Assembly (NCBI RefSeq): GCF_005048205.1 | Contig: NZ_SUMF01000005.1 | Span: 1 to 64,000 of the forward strand | Reading direction: 5' to 3' | Source of the DNA: Chitiniphilus eburneus | GTDB lineage: Bacteria > Pseudomonadota > Gammaproteobacteria > Burkholderiales > Chitinibacteraceae | Length of the DNA stretch: 64,000 nt | Part shown: in pieces, positions 63,330 to 64,000 of the stretch | Layout of the letters: the number at the start of each line of letters is the position of its first letter | How positions within the stretch are numbered: position 1 is the first letter of the stretch | Position numbers and translations under genes: made by a program | The notes under the pieces: generated by a model | What the model saw: only the letters and a program-made list of their open reading frames with translations | Databases searched by the model: none | What the model was told of the DNA's origin: nothing

Positions 63330-64000
63330 ATGTCCACGAAAGGCACGCATGATCGCCTTGCCCATCGCCTGGCCTGTACCCTCATATTGCTCAACCAGGG
63401 TGGCAAGCTCACGCCCAAGGGCCTGGCGGGCCGGTTCAATGTCTCGGTCAAGACGGCGCGTCGTGACCTCGATCGTCTCGACGCCATGGGCCTGCGCCAG
63501 GATGAAGACGGGCGTTACTTTTTGCCGAGCTATCTGCTCGGCAAATTGACTTTCCACGAAGTAGACCGGCTGATCGCATTGTCGGGCATCCAGGACCTGT
63601 TCCCGGATGTGGGTTCGGCACTGCTGCGGGATATGTTCGATCACATGGCGCGTAGTGCGCTGCTGACCAAGGGAGTGTACGACGAGCAGGCCGGAAAGCC
63701 CGCGGACGTGCAGACGATCCAGGGCGCGATCACCGAGTACCGGCACCTGGATTTCCAGTATCGCACCGGTGCCGGCCTGGATGACTATGTGGACCTGGAG
63801 CCCTACCGGCTGCTGAACGACAAGGGGGCATGGTACCTGGCGGCGGTTCACCACGGCCAGATCAAGACCTTCCACCTTGGCAAGATTCAGACGCTGTCGG
63901 TCAAGGCGTCCAGCTTCCAGCCCGACCCCGCCATCCAGGTCCGCGTCCAGACCGACGACAGCATCTGGTCCCACGAGGCCTTGAGCGAGGTGCTCATCAC
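63330..64000 (+). CDS. WYL-domain transcriptional regulator (partial, runs off the window)
   Basis: At least 223 residues. An N-terminal winged helix-turn-helix (about 8-65: LILLNQGGKLTPKGLAGRFN, VSVKTARRDLDRLDAMGL) is followed by a WYL domain (about 128-200). That domain carries LDFQYRTG, DLEPYRLLNDKGAWYLAAV and the arginine-less variant TFHLGKIQTL. WYL proteins sense nucleic-acid or nucleotide ligands and often control phage-defence loci (BrxR, CapW). The coding frame is still open at base 64000. What it controls is not visible. Confidence 0.85.
   Translation, partial: MSTKGTHDRLAHRLACTLILLNQGGKLTPKGLAGRFNVSVKTARRDLDRLDAMGLRQDEDGRYFLPSYLLGKLTFHEVDRLIALSGIQDLFPDVGSALLRDMFDHMARSALLTKGVYDEQAGKPADVQTIQGAITEYRHLDFQYRTGAGLDDYVDLEPYRLLNDKGAWYLAAVHHGQIKTFHLGKIQTLSVKASSFQPDPAIQVRVQTDDSIWSHEALSEVLI

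Overview
The window comes from a high-GC Gram-negative bacterium. Gene content and order fit a betaproteobacterium of the order Neisseriales, probably a chitin degrader of the Chitinibacteraceae type. That placement is inferred from four things: the xseB-ispA-dxs and tmk-holB-pilZ-tatD blocks, the yceD-rpmF-plsX-fabH-fabD-fabG-acpP-fabF cluster, two Neisseria-type trimeric porins, and a secreted GH18 chitinase with two chitin-binding modules. No rRNA, tRNA, CRISPR array, prophage or intact insertion sequence was seen.

Layout. 1-2.7 kb: a membrane sensor cut off inside its HAMP domain, and a GlmS-like protein whose glutaminase active site is gone. 3-11.6 kb: a JmjC-like dioxygenase, then housekeeping genes for isoprenoid precursors, dTMP kinase and DNA polymerase delta prime, PilZ, TatD, a metallo-beta-lactamase fold hydrolase and DUF2237. 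11.7-15.5 kb: a DUF2238 membrane protein, a small exported protein, and the metNIQ methionine importer. 15.9-21.1 kb: a DUF2339/DUF3999 envelope pair. 21.4-23.8 kb: thiMED behind a TPP riboswitch. 23.9-30.2 kb: htpG, the chitinase and two tandem porins with a Fur-like operator. 30.4-34.8 kb: an orphan ParA-like ATPase, a receiver/anti-sigma-type ATPase fusion, hisC, an RsmI-like methyltransferase and maf. 34.9-41.5 kb: the fatty-acid synthesis operon. 41.6-46.3 kb: an exported protein built from eleven 14-residue repeats, a lipocalin, and a zinc-type ABC importer with a tiny membrane ORF fused translationally in front. 46.7-51.2 kb: a large exported Trp/Tyr/Gly-rich protein, a lipoprotein and a MipA-like outer-membrane protein. 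51.3-56.9 kb: one giant gene (1886 aa) combining two alpha/beta-hydrolase domains with a CHAT (caspase-like) protease. 57.2-64 kb: leuA, a YvcK-like protein, an orphan Hcp, a CPA2 antiporter, and a WYL-domain regulator running off the edge.

The most unusual items are these. (1) The giant lipase/esterase-CHAT protein at 51266-56926 is a plausible undescribed conflict or cell-death effector. (2) A pair of 260-270 bp nested palindromic elements (21153-21422 and 46402-46661) carry a 58-bp core in opposite orientations and show matched substitutions in both terminal arms; one supplies the thiD stop codon and a solo end lies before fabD. (3) The GlmS paralogue has a dead glutaminase domain in a chitin-degrading genome. 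(4) The exported 14-residue repeat protein is of unknown function. All function calls rest on reading motifs in the translated sequence; no database search was run.
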